64,000 nt of DNA from NCBI GenBank assembly GCA_934096985.1, contig CAKONC010000001.1, positions 310,001-374,000 on the forward strand, given 5' to 3'. Positions 53,829 through 61,840 of this stretch are shown in pieces; the first letter of the stretch is position 1; each line of letters opens with the position of its first letter. This DNA comes from an uncultured Bacilli bacterium. GTDB taxonomy: Bacteria > Bacillota_I > Bacilli_A > RF39 > UBA660. The notes below the pieces were generated by a model. That model ran no database searches and was not told the origin of the DNA. It worked only from the letters and a program-made list of their open reading frames with translations. The translations under genes and the position numbers were made by a program.

Positions 53829-55934
53829 ATGAAAAAGAGAATTACTGTTGAACCTAATAAATTTGTTTTGTTTATCGTTGTTTCTTTATTATGCCTTGCA
53901 ATAGCAAGGCTTTTGCAGGTTTCATTGGCTACTAAAGTTGATGGACTTAATTTAAAAAAATTTGCTTCTTCGAGAAATACAATAACTAAAACCCTTCATG
54001 CAAAAAGGGGAACTATTTATGATAGTTCAAATGATGCACTTGCAATAAGCGTAAATTCTTATACTTTAATAGCGTATCTTGAGCCATCAAGAACCACAAA
54101 TATGGATAATCCTCAGCATGTGGTAGATAAAGAGCTTACTGCACAAAAACTTGCCCCCATACTTGGAATAGAGGAAAGTGAAATTTTAAAATACTTAAAT
54201 AAAAGTGCTTATCAAGTAGAGTTTGGCCCCAAGGGAAAAAACTTAACGGAAGTTGTTAAAAAGAAAATAGATGATTTAGAGCTTCCAGGTCTTGATTTTA
54301 TTGAAAGCACACAAAGGTATTATAAGATGGGAAGCTTTGCTTCATATCTTGTAGGATATGCTAAAACCCATGATGATGGTAAAATCGTTGGAGAACTTGG
54401 CATCGAAGGATATTACAATAAAATTTTATCTGGTAAAGATGGAAGCGTAACTTATCAAAAAGATGCATACGGATATATGCTTCCAAATAGACCTTACTAT
54501 AGAACGGAAGCTCAAAGTGGCAGCGATATATATTTAACAATTGATAGTAATATTCAACTTATTGCAGAAAATGCTTTAAAAGATTTAAAAGATAATTACA
54601 ATTTTGATTTTGCAATTTTTACAGTTATGGATGCTCATTCAGGAGCAATTGTAGCCTCAAGTACATATCCGACATTTAATCCAAATGATCTTAATACATT
54701 AACTAATTATCTAAATCCTTTAGTATCTTATACATACGAACCTGGTTCGACTATGAAAACCTTTTCATGGGCAACTGCTATTGATTTGGGACTTTATAAT
54801 GGTGATGAAACTTATGAATCAGGTTCAATTCCTGTAGCAGACGTTGTAATTAGTGATTGGAATAAACAGGGCTGGGGTAAGATATCTTATGATACTGGCT
54901 ATGCATATTCTTCGAATGTTGGAGCAACCCTTTTAGCTTCGAAAATTGGCAGAGAAAAACTAGCAATGTACTATGATAAATTTGGCTTTGGCAAAAAAAC
55001 CGGTATAGAGCTTTCTGGAGAACTTAAGGGTGATATGTCCTTTAAATACGAAAGTGAGGTTGCAACCGCATCATTTGGTCAAGGTATTACAGTAACACCA
55101 GTTCAACTTTTACAAGCTTTTTCTACAATTACAAATGATGGTGTAATGGTAAAACCATATGTAGTAGAAAAAATTGTAGATCAAGATGGTAACACTACTT
55201 ACGAAGCAAAAAGAACTGAAATTGGTAATGTTATAAGTAGTGATACTGCTAAAAAAATGAGAGAACTTATGTATAAAGTTAATTATGATGGACTTTCTAA
55301 ACAGTGGCAACCAAAAAGCGTATCAATGTCAATCAAAACTGGAACTGCGCAAATTGCTTCTCCAAGTGGAGGATATTTAGATGGAAAATATGATCAAATT
55401 TATTCCGTAGCAGGTTTTTTTCCAAGTGAAGAACCAAAATATATAATTTATGTTGCAGTAAGGCAAATAGAGGCAACTCAAGTAGCCGTATCAAAAATGG
55501 TTACTAAAGCAGTTGATGAAATTGCTTCCTATGCAAATCTTACAAGTAATGTCAAAGACTCTGAAAAAGAAATTATTAATTTAGAAAATTACATGTCAAA
55601 AAAAGTAAGTGATGTAGTAAATAATTTAACCAGTAAAAGTGTAAATGTAATTACTCTTGGAAGCGGTAAATATGTAATAAATCAATATCCTTTAAAAGGT
55701 ATAAGTGTTGTAAAAAATGATAAGGTTTTTATACTTACAAATAAAAAAGATTATGTGATTCCAGATATGAGTGGATGGAGTATTAATGATGTTCGAACGT
55801 ATGCAAATCTTGCGGGTATTACTTTGACTTACGAGGGTTATGGATATGTAGAAAGCCAAAGTATTGAGGCAAATACATCTTTTAGTGACGGTGCAACATT
55901 ACATGTTACATTAAAACAAAAGAGTAGTAAGTAA
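53829..55934 (+). CDS. pbpB: Division-type penicillin-binding protein with PASTA domains
   Basis: 701 aa class B transpeptidase for septal peptidoglycan. N-terminal membrane helix (about residues 11-30), dimerisation domain (RGTIYDSSNDALAIS), catalytic motifs SxxK (GSTMKTF), SxN (YSSNVG) and KTG (IKTGTAQ), then two C-terminal PASTA domains (MSKKVSDVVNNL... and DYVIPDMSGWSINDV...). SpoVD has the same layout with one PASTA; PBP2B usually has two. It is 2 bp after ftsL. Confidence 0.92.
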   Translation: MKKRITVEPNKFVLFIVVSLLCLAIARLLQVSLATKVDGLNLKKFASSRNTITKTLHAKRGTIYDSSNDALAISVNSYTLIAYLEPSRTTNMDNPQHVVDKELTAQKLAPILGIEESEILKYLNKSAYQVEFGPKGKNLTEVVKKKIDDLELPGLDFIESTQRYYKMGSFASYLVGYAKTHDDGKIVGELGIEGYYNKILSGKDGSVTYQKDAYGYMLPNRPYYRTEAQSGSDIYLTIDSNIQLIAENALKDLKDNYNFDFAIFTVMDAHSGAIVASSTYPTFNPNDLNTLTNYLNPLVSYTYEPGSTMKTFSWATAIDLGLYNGDETYESGSIPVADVVISDWNKQGWGKISYDTGYAYSSNVGATLLASKIGREKLAMYYDKFGFGKKTGIELSGELKGDMSFKYESEVATASFGQGITVTPVQLLQAFSTITNDGVMVKPYVVEKIVDQDGNTTYEAKRTEIGNVISSDTAKKMRELMYKVNYDGLSKQWQPKSVSMSIKTGTAQIASPSGGYLDGKYDQIYSVAGFFPSEEPKYIIYVAVRQIEATQVAVSKMVTKAVDEIASYANLTSNVKDSEKEIINLENYMSKKVSDVVNNLTSKSVNVITLGSGKYVINQYPLKGISVVKNDKVFILTNKKDYVIPDMSGWSINDVRTYANLAGITLTYEGYGYVESQSIEANTSFSDGATLHVTLKQKSSK

Positions 55935-55965
55935 TATGTATTGTATTAAGAAAAGGAAAATTCAA

Positions 55966-56691
55966 ATGAAAAAAAATAAAATTACAGCTTTAATAGTCAT
56001 AACTTTTATGTTTTTTATGGGAAATACGTATGCAGTTTTAGAAAATCACAGACAAATTGATGTAACAATAAAAAACATAAATCTTAATAATACTAATATC
56101 TCACTTCTTTTTCCCGTTGATTATATTGAAGTTATTTTAAGTAATGAGAATATACAAAAATATAGTGTATCTACTCAAAAACTTTCGGATATAAAGGAAA
56201 TTACAAAATATATAGATGATAAAAATTATTTACAGGCTTTAAAAATTGATAATAGTGGTGATGTAAGCATAAGTGCTATTGAGGGCCTAGATGGAAATAT
56301 TAATGATAACTATTTTTTTTATAAAGGCAAAGAGTATATTGAAATGAATATATCTGACGTTATGAAAGATAAAAATTATAATAAGTCTAACTGGCCTAAA
56401 AATTCTATTGTATTTACGCAAAATATTAATATAAACTATGATAAAACAAATATAAAAATTTTAATTGATGATACTAAGCTAAATAAAAGTACTATCATTA
56501 GTTTAGATAATTATAAATACGAAAAAGTAAAAAACTCTACGAATAGCTATTTAATGAATATAGATTATACTTATTCTAAAATGATAAATAAGCCTCTTAT
56601 AATAGTTTTATTTATTATTGTGTTATTATTATTTTTTTCTTATTACTATATTAAAAATGAATCTAGTTTTAAAAATAAAACAACAAAATGA
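55966..56691 (+). CDS. Membrane-anchored protein of unknown function (241 aa)
   Basis: A cleavable-type signal (ITALIVITFMFFMGNTYAV) and a C-terminal membrane helix (LIIVLFIIVLLLFFSYYY) bracket an extracytoplasmic domain of about 180 residues rich in Asn, Ile and Lys. No motif recognised. It follows the division PBP by about 30 bp in the same transcript, so a cell-envelope role is likely. The start was placed at ATG 55966, after AAAAGGA; the ATG at 55936 has no good site. A terminator follows the stop. Confidence 0.65.
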   Translation: MKKNKITALIVITFMFFMGNTYAVLENHRQIDVTIKNINLNNTNISLLFPVDYIEVILSNENIQKYSVSTQKLSDIKEITKYIDDKNYLQALKIDNSGDVSISAIEGLDGNINDNYFFYKGKEYIEMNISDVMKDKNYNKSNWPKNSIVFTQNININYDKTNIKILIDDTKLNKSTIISLDNYKYEKVKNSTNSYLMNIDYTYSKMINKPLIIVLFIIVLLLFFSYYYIKNESSFKNKTTK

Positions 56692-56721
56692 CTTTCACTT
56701 TATGAGTGAGAGTATTTTTTT
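56691..56721 (+). terminator. Terminator at the end of the dcw unit
   Basis: ACTTTCACT/AGTGAGAGT hairpin with one G-T pair, followed by a T run. Confidence 0.75.
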
Positions 56722-56796
56722 ATTACTGGATATAAAAAATATTTCATTGAAAAAAAGTGACGGAAACGGCAAAAATTTTCAATGACAAAAAATTAC

Positions 56797-56825
56797 TTGC
56801 AAAAACATGAAAAAGTAGTTATAAT
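56797..56825 (+). promoter_or_regulatory. Promoter of rpsO
   Basis: TTGCAA (56797-56802), exact 17 bp spacer, TATAAT (56820-56825). Confidence 0.75.
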
Positions 56826-56830
56826 TAATT

Positions 56831-56912
56831 CATAAGTTTTTACTTAGTTTGGACTTGTTTTCCAAAGAGCCTTACTCAGTTTAAACGGATTGTGTGTGAA
56901 GGAGGAAAAGAA
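56831..56912 (+). promoter_or_regulatory. rpsO 5' leader, possible S15 autoregulatory RNA
   Basis: About 80 nt between the predicted transcription start and the rpsO ATG. It contains a TTTGGA/TCCAAA hairpin (56848-56866) and ends in a strong GAAGGAGG site. S15 represses its own synthesis through leader structures in many bacteria; a specific fold could not be confirmed here. Confidence 0.35.
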
Positions 56913-57179
56913 ATGTTAAAGAAAGAAGAAAAAGCAAAATTAATTAAAGAATTTGCTAAAAATGAAAAAGATTGTGGTTCTGCTGAAGTTCAAGTTGCAA
57001 TTTTAACTAAAGAAATTAATGCATTAACTGAACATTTAAAAGAACATAAACATGATTATCATTCAAAACGTGGACTTTTAATTAAAGTTGGAAGAAGAAA
57101 AAAATTACTAGAATATTTAAAAAACAACGATGTTAAAAGTTATCGTGAAGTTATTAAAAAATTAAATTTAAGAAAATAG
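56913..57179 (+). CDS. rpsO: 30S ribosomal protein S15
   Basis: 88 aa, typical length. The helical S15 pattern is clear: DCGSAEVQVAILTKEINALTEHLKEHKHDYHSKRGLLIKVGRRKKLLEYLK. The ATG 56913 follows GGAGGAAAAGAA. It precedes pnp, the standard rpsO-pnp arrangement. Confidence 0.96.
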   Translation: MLKKEEKAKLIKEFAKNEKDCGSAEVQVAILTKEINALTEHLKEHKHDYHSKRGLLIKVGRRKKLLEYLKNNDVKSYREVIKKLNLRK

Positions 57180-57208
57180 GCACTAAAATTTTTTAGCGTC
57201 TTTTTTTT
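57179..57208 (+). terminator. Weak hairpin between rpsO and pnp
   Basis: GGCACTAAAA/TTTTAGCGTC imperfect stem followed by eight T; likely a partial terminator. Confidence 0.5.
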
Positions 57209-57223
57209 AGGAAAGGTAGGAAA

Positions 57224-59425
57224 ATGAAAAGAGAATTTAAATTAAATTTTTTAGGAAGAGATTTAATTGTTGAAACTGGTGAGCTTGCTAAACAAACTAA
57301 TGGTTCTGTTTTAGTTAGATATGGTGATACTGTAGTGCTTTCTGTATGTGTTATGGGTAAAACTCCAGTTACTCAAGATTTCTTTCCACTTCAAGTGTTA
57401 TATCAAGAAAAACTATATTCAGTAGGTAAAATACCTGGTGGATTTATTAAAAGAGAGGGAAGACCTACGGATTCTGCTACTCTTGCAGCAAGACTTATTG
57501 ATAGACCAATTAGACCTATGTTTGATGAAAATCTTCGTAACGAAATTCAAGTTATCAATACAGTGCTTTCTGTAGATCAAGATAATAGTCCAGAAATGGC
57601 TGCAATGTTTGGTTCATCATTATGTCTAGGAATATCTGATATCCCATTTGATGGCCCGGTTGCGGGTGTTATGGTAGGAATGGATGAAAAAGGTAAATTT
57701 ATTATTAATCCAACTACTGAGGAAGCTGAAAAAAGTAAACTTGCTTTGACTGTTGCAGGTACACATGATGCAATATGTATGGTTGAAGCTGGATGTAAGG
57801 AGCTTTCTGAAAAAACTATGCTTGAGGCTTTAATGTTTGCTCATGAAAATATTAAAACTTTATGTGATTTCCAAAATGAAATTATTAGTGAAATAGGCAA
57901 AGAAAAAGTAGTACTTGAACCAGCAACTATCGATGCTGAAGTTGAAAAAGCCGTAAGAGATTACGCTACTGATGATATGCTTTCAGCAATTCAAATCAAA
58001 GAAAAACTTGCAAAATATGCAAAAATTGATGAAGTAAAAGCAAATACTATTGCTCATTTCGAGGAAGTGTATGCTGAAGATGAAAACTTTGCTAGCAAGA
58101 TGAAAGATGTTGCTAAAGTTGTTGGTTTAATTGAAGGAAATGAAGTAAGAAGACTTATTATTGAAAAGCATATTAGACCTGATGGCAGAAAAATGGATGA
58201 AATTAGACCTCTTCATGCAGAAGTTGATCTTTTACCACGTACACATGGTTCAGGACTTTTCTCAAGAGGTGAAACTCAAGTTTTAGCTACTACAACTCTT
58301 GGACCACTTTCAGATCACCAAATACTTGATGGACTTGGAATTGAAGACACAAAAAGATTTATGCTTCATTATAATTTCCCTAACTTCTGTGTTGGTGAAA
58401 TAGGAAGATATGGCTCACCAGGAAGAAGAGAAATTGGACATGGTGCTTTAGGAGAAAGAGCACTTGCTCAGGTTATTCCTTCAGAAGAAGAATTTCCTTA
58501 TACAGTAAGAGTAGTTTCTGAAGTACTTGAAAGTAATGGTTCATCATCTCAGGCTACAATTTGTGCTGGATGTTTATCATTAATGGCTGCGGGCGTTCCA
58601 ATTAAAGCTCCAGTTGCAGGTATTGCTATGGGACTTATCTCTAATGGCAAAAAATATACTATCTTAACTGATATTCAAGGCCTTGAAGATCATATGGGAG
58701 ATATGGACTTTAAAGTTGCAGGTACAAAAGAAGGTATTACAGCACTTCAAATGGATATAAAAATTAAAGGAGTTACAAAAGCCATTTTAAAAGAAGCTCT
58801 TGAGGAAGCAAGAAAAGCAAGAATGAAAATCCTTGATGTTATGACTAGTGCAATAGATTCTCCAAGAAAAGAACTTTCTAAATATGCTCCAAAGGTTGAA
58901 AGTTTCATGATTAATCCAGATAAGATTAAAGATGTTATCGGTAAAGGTGGGGAAATGATTACTAAGATTATTTTAGAATCATCAAATGTAAAAAGCGTAA
59001 ATGACAAAGATGCTGTTAAAGTTGATATTGATGATGATGGAAAAGTAATTATTTATCATATGGATAAAGAAGTAATTGAAAAGACAAAAGCTATGATTGA
59101 AAACATTACAAAAGAAGTTGAAACTGGCAAAATTTATAATGCTAAAGTTGTAAAAGTTGAGGACTTTGGTGCATTCGTAGAACTTTGGCCAGGATGTGAG
59201 GGTCTAGTACATGTATCTCAACTTGACTCTAAGAGAGTAGAAAAACCTTCTGATGTTGTTTCTGTAGGAGACGAGATCATGGTTAAATCACTTGGTTATG
59301 ATAACAAAGGAAGATTAAATCTTTCAAGAAAAGATGCTTTACCTAAATCAGAAAAGGCTAGTGAAGAAAAAGAAACTAAAGAAGCTAAACCTAAAAAAGG
59401 CTTATTTGGTAAGAGTAAAAAATAG
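57224..59425 (+). CDS. pnp: Polyribonucleotide nucleotidyltransferase (PNPase)
   Basis: 733 aa 3'-5' phosphorolytic exoribonuclease of mRNA decay. Two RNase PH domains (RYGDTVVLSVCVMGKT..., RPDGRKMDEIRPLHAEVDLLPRTHGSGLFSRGETQVLA), the KH domain (MINPDKIKDVIGKGGEMITKI) and the S1 domain (VEDFGAFVELWPGCEGLVHVSQL) are all in order. The C-terminus is a short Lys/Glu-rich tail. AGGTAGG lies before the ATG. Confidence 0.97.
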   Translation: MKREFKLNFLGRDLIVETGELAKQTNGSVLVRYGDTVVLSVCVMGKTPVTQDFFPLQVLYQEKLYSVGKIPGGFIKREGRPTDSATLAARLIDRPIRPMFDENLRNEIQVINTVLSVDQDNSPEMAAMFGSSLCLGISDIPFDGPVAGVMVGMDEKGKFIINPTTEEAEKSKLALTVAGTHDAICMVEAGCKELSEKTMLEALMFAHENIKTLCDFQNEIISEIGKEKVVLEPATIDAEVEKAVRDYATDDMLSAIQIKEKLAKYAKIDEVKANTIAHFEEVYAEDENFASKMKDVAKVVGLIEGNEVRRLIIEKHIRPDGRKMDEIRPLHAEVDLLPRTHGSGLFSRGETQVLATTTLGPLSDHQILDGLGIEDTKRFMLHYNFPNFCVGEIGRYGSPGRREIGHGALGERALAQVIPSEEEFPYTVRVVSEVLESNGSSSQATICAGCLSLMAAGVPIKAPVAGIAMGLISNGKKYTILTDIQGLEDHMGDMDFKVAGTKEGITALQMDIKIKGVTKAILKEALEEARKARMKILDVMTSAIDSPRKELSKYAPKVESFMINPDKIKDVIGKGGEMITKIILESSNVKSVNDKDAVKVDIDDDGKVIIYHMDKEVIEKTKAMIENITKEVETGKIYNAKVVKVEDFGAFVELWPGCEGLVHVSQLDSKRVEKPSDVVSVGDEIMVKSLGYDNKGRLNLSRKDALPKSEKASEEKETKEAKPKKGLFGKSKK

Positions 59426-59426
59426 T

Positions 59427-59453
59427 AAAAAACCTAGAATTTTCTAGGTTTTT
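59427..59453 (+). terminator. Terminator after pnp
   Basis: AAAACCTAGAA/TTCTAGGTTTT perfect hairpin with a T run. Confidence 0.85.
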
Positions 59454-59480
59454 GCTTTATTGAAAAAAATATAGTATAAT
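59452..59480 (+). promoter_or_regulatory. Promoter of the gene at 59506
   Basis: TTGCTT (59452-59457), 17 bp spacer, TATAAT (59475-59480); its -35 overlaps the pnp terminator T run. Confidence 0.6.
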
Positions 59481-59505
59481 ACCCTTAATTTTTAAAGGGG
59501 GAAAT

Positions 59506-60072
59506 ATGGATAAAAAATTAATTATTTTAAAAGAACTTTTACTCATTTATTCTCGAATGCTTAAAACTTCTGATGAAAGAAAATATTTTGAACTTTATAA
59601 AATGTATTTGCAACTTCTTGTAAAACTTGGTACTAATAATCCGGTGTTCGAAGAAAATAAGGAAAAGTACACAAATGGGAATTGTTATTCCTATGCTCTT
59701 GGCTTAAGTAATCCAAAGTTTGTAAACAATAATTTTCTTCAAACTGGTATGAGTATTGGCTATGTAGGTGGTAGTTTAGTAAGCTCAAATGATCCAGAAA
59801 AATATTTATATGGCATTCAAAAAGACTTTGAAACTTTAGAAATAGATTTTTATGACAGCATTACAGGAGAAGAAAATAAACATGGTGGGTATAAAATAGC
59901 TTTTTATTTTTCACCAGAAGACTTTCATTTCATTAGACAAAATGCAGATGGTTCTTGGTCTCATAAAGTAGGATACTCAAAAATTATTGAAAGGGTAAAT
60001 GCACCAGGAGAAAATTTAAATGATTATAAGTATGTTAAAACTTTAGAGATAGTTAAACCAGTTTTAAAATAA
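59506..60072 (+). CDS. Putative papain-fold (NlpC-like) cysteine hydrolase
   Basis: 188 aa, no signal peptide. NCYSYALGLSNP (Cys60) with DFHFIRQNADGSWSHKVGY (His141, His153) gives the Cys...His order of a permissive papain-like fold; the DxHFxRQxxDGxWSHK pattern recurs in uncharacterised secreted or toxin-associated proteins. No defined substrate. It has its own promoter and a GGGGG ribosome-binding site, and sits between pnp and surface protein genes. Confidence 0.55.
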   Translation: MDKKLIILKELLLIYSRMLKTSDERKYFELYKMYLQLLVKLGTNNPVFEENKEKYTNGNCYSYALGLSNPKFVNNNFLQTGMSIGYVGGSLVSSNDPEKYLYGIQKDFETLEIDFYDSITGEENKHGGYKIAFYFSPEDFHFIRQNADGSWSHKVGYSKIIERVNAPGENLNDYKYVKTLEIVKPVLK

Positions 60073-60101
60073 ATTTAGGCTATAAACCTAGATTTTTTTT
60101 A
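60073..60101 (+). terminator. Weak terminator after 59506 gene
   Basis: ATTTAGG/CCTAGAT hairpin followed by eight T. Confidence 0.55.
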
Positions 60102-60167
60102 TTTTGCTTTAGTTTTTATTAAAGAAATGATATACTTATTTTAAGAAAGATAGTAATAGAGGTAATA

Positions 60168-61394
60168 ATGAGAAAAAGATTCAAAGGATTATTGGGATTT
60201 ATTTTAATGCTTATAATAATTGCTTTGCTTTTAGGAGTATTTTATTTTATATATAAAAAAGTTAAATCTAAAGATGGGGAAATAAAAATAACAGATAATT
60301 TATCAATTAATTTTCATGATGGGCATGTAATTGAATTTGAAAAAGAGGGTAAAACTTCGATAACAATAATTAATAATGGAAGTAGTGATGAGTATTATTA
60401 TATTGAGTTTATTAATCCAAATAATGAAAGTGAAATAAATTATACTTTAACAGATGATAAACTAATTAATATAAATGATACTTTAACTGATTACAATAAA
60501 ATAATATCAAGCTATGTTTTAATAAAAAGTGGTGAAGTTCAAAATTATAATATAACTTTAAATTCTAAAACGAATGATGTAAGTAAAATAGAAATAAATG
60601 TAGAAAAAGAATCACTTGAAAATAATACTTTTGCAGAACTAATTATTAAAAATAATCAAATAAAAGATAAACCGATTACCGAAGTTGGAAAAGAGATTGC
60701 TACGACTGATGAAGGATTAATTAAAACAATTGATGATTATGGATCTTCATATTATTTTAGGGGTAATGTACAAAATAATAATGTAGTAATAAATAATTTA
60801 AACTTTAAAATTGTCAGAATTAATGGAGATGGCAGTGTAAAACTTGTTCTTAGTTCCACGACTGGAGAACTTAAAAAATATCTAGATTCTGGAGAAAACT
60901 ATTTATATAAGGACTCAATTATTAATACATATTTAAATACCTGGATAGAGCAAAATTTGGGGGATTATACGTCTTATTTAGCAACTCAAAAATATTGTAA
61001 TGATGTACTTTTAAATGATGACACATTTTATGCTTATACAAGAATTATGGAAGATAATATACCATCTTTAGTATGCTTAAGTGAAAAATTTTCAAGTAAG
61101 GTAGCACTTTTAACAGTAGATGAAGTTATATACGCAGGTGCTACAGTTAATGATGATAATAGTTCATTTTATTTATATGATAGCTCTATAGATACCGATA
61201 CATTTTTAATGAGTAGTGCCACAAATAAACTTGATATCTATCATCCGTTTGCTTTAAGTAAAGATGGTAAAATACTTGATAGTATTCCATTTAATTATTT
61301 AAGGGGTGTAAGACCAGTTATAACAATAATTAAGACAGCTCAGGTAAGCGGTGATGGAACAATTGATAATCCATATAAAATAATTGAATCATAA
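60168..61394 (+). CDS. Membrane-anchored surface protein with C-type-lectin-like (DUF6273-like) domain
   Basis: 408 aa. N-terminal membrane helix (about residues 9-29), an Asn/Ile-rich beta region, then a C-terminal domain with VINNLNFKIVRINGDGSVKLVL, INTYLNTWIEQNLGDYTSYL, CNDVLL, LLTVDEVIYAGA and the closing YLRGVRPVITI...GDGTIDNPYKI. The same landmarks in the same order occur in the gene starting at 61841 (AYIDTWYKDNLTSYT, FCNDRTM, LLSAPEVWLAY, GVRPAVSL, GDGSFTNPFVI), so they are paralogues. Here the region before GVRP has the normal AT-rich composition, i.e. no variable-repeat signature. GAGGT lies before the ATG. Confidence 0.7.
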   Translation: MRKRFKGLLGFILMLIIIALLLGVFYFIYKKVKSKDGEIKITDNLSINFHDGHVIEFEKEGKTSITIINNGSSDEYYYIEFINPNNESEINYTLTDDKLININDTLTDYNKIISSYVLIKSGEVQNYNITLNSKTNDVSKIEINVEKESLENNTFAELIIKNNQIKDKPITEVGKEIATTDEGLIKTIDDYGSSYYFRGNVQNNNVVINNLNFKIVRINGDGSVKLVLSSTTGELKKYLDSGENYLYKDSIINTYLNTWIEQNLGDYTSYLATQKYCNDVLLNDDTFYAYTRIMEDNIPSLVCLSEKFSSKVALLTVDEVIYAGATVNDDNSSFYLYDSSIDTDTFLMSSATNKLDIYHPFALSKDGKILDSIPFNYLRGVRPVITIIKTAQVSGDGTIDNPYKIIES

Positions 61395-61396
61395 TG

Positions 61397-61424
61397 AAAA
61401 GGTAAATGAATTTTTACCTTTTTT
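61397..61424 (+). terminator. Terminator after 60168 gene
   Basis: AAAAGGTAAA/TTTACCTTTT perfect hairpin ending in T; it insulates the following invertible segment. Confidence 0.8.
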
Positions 61425-61457
61425 AAATGTCCACTTTTTAGCATATATTCGGTATCA

Positions 61458-61810
61458 ATTTTTCTTAAAACTAATACAGTTAGGAAAATTTAAGACTTTT
61501 AAGCATAACTATGGGAAATAGCACCTATTATAAAATTAATTTGACTAGAAATTATAAAAAAATCTTTTTTAAAATATTTAATTTGCGCAGTATTTAACTG
61601 AAAAATTATAAAAATTTTTGACCATTTTTTTGACTAGAAATTTTTTTATAAAATTAGTCATTTTAGATTAAAATATTATAACTTTTTATCAATTTTTAAC
61701 ATTTTTCTCATAATATATACAAATTTTTATAAAAATATGATAAAATTTAGTTGTAATAGTATGAAGATATGGGAACGTTTTTTCTTAAATGTATTAGTTT
61801 TAAGAAAAAT
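61458..61810. repeat. Invertible-segment candidate B (inverton)
   Basis: A 31 bp inverted repeat with two mismatches: left arm 61458-61488 (contains TTTTCTTAAAACTAATAC), right arm 61780-61810. It bounds about 291 bp. The interior carries TTGACTAGAAATT at 61541-61553 and 61630-61642, the reverse complements of the pair in segment A, and GGGAACG next to the right arm where segment A has CGTTCCC next to its left arm. The two interiors are therefore diverged copies in opposite orientation. TATGATAAAAT (61732-61742 region) is an extended -10-like element pointing right, towards the gene at 61841; it is conserved in segment A, where it points left. Confidence 0.75.
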
Positions 61811-61840
61811 GAAACCCGTATTTATGGGAGAAAATAAAGT

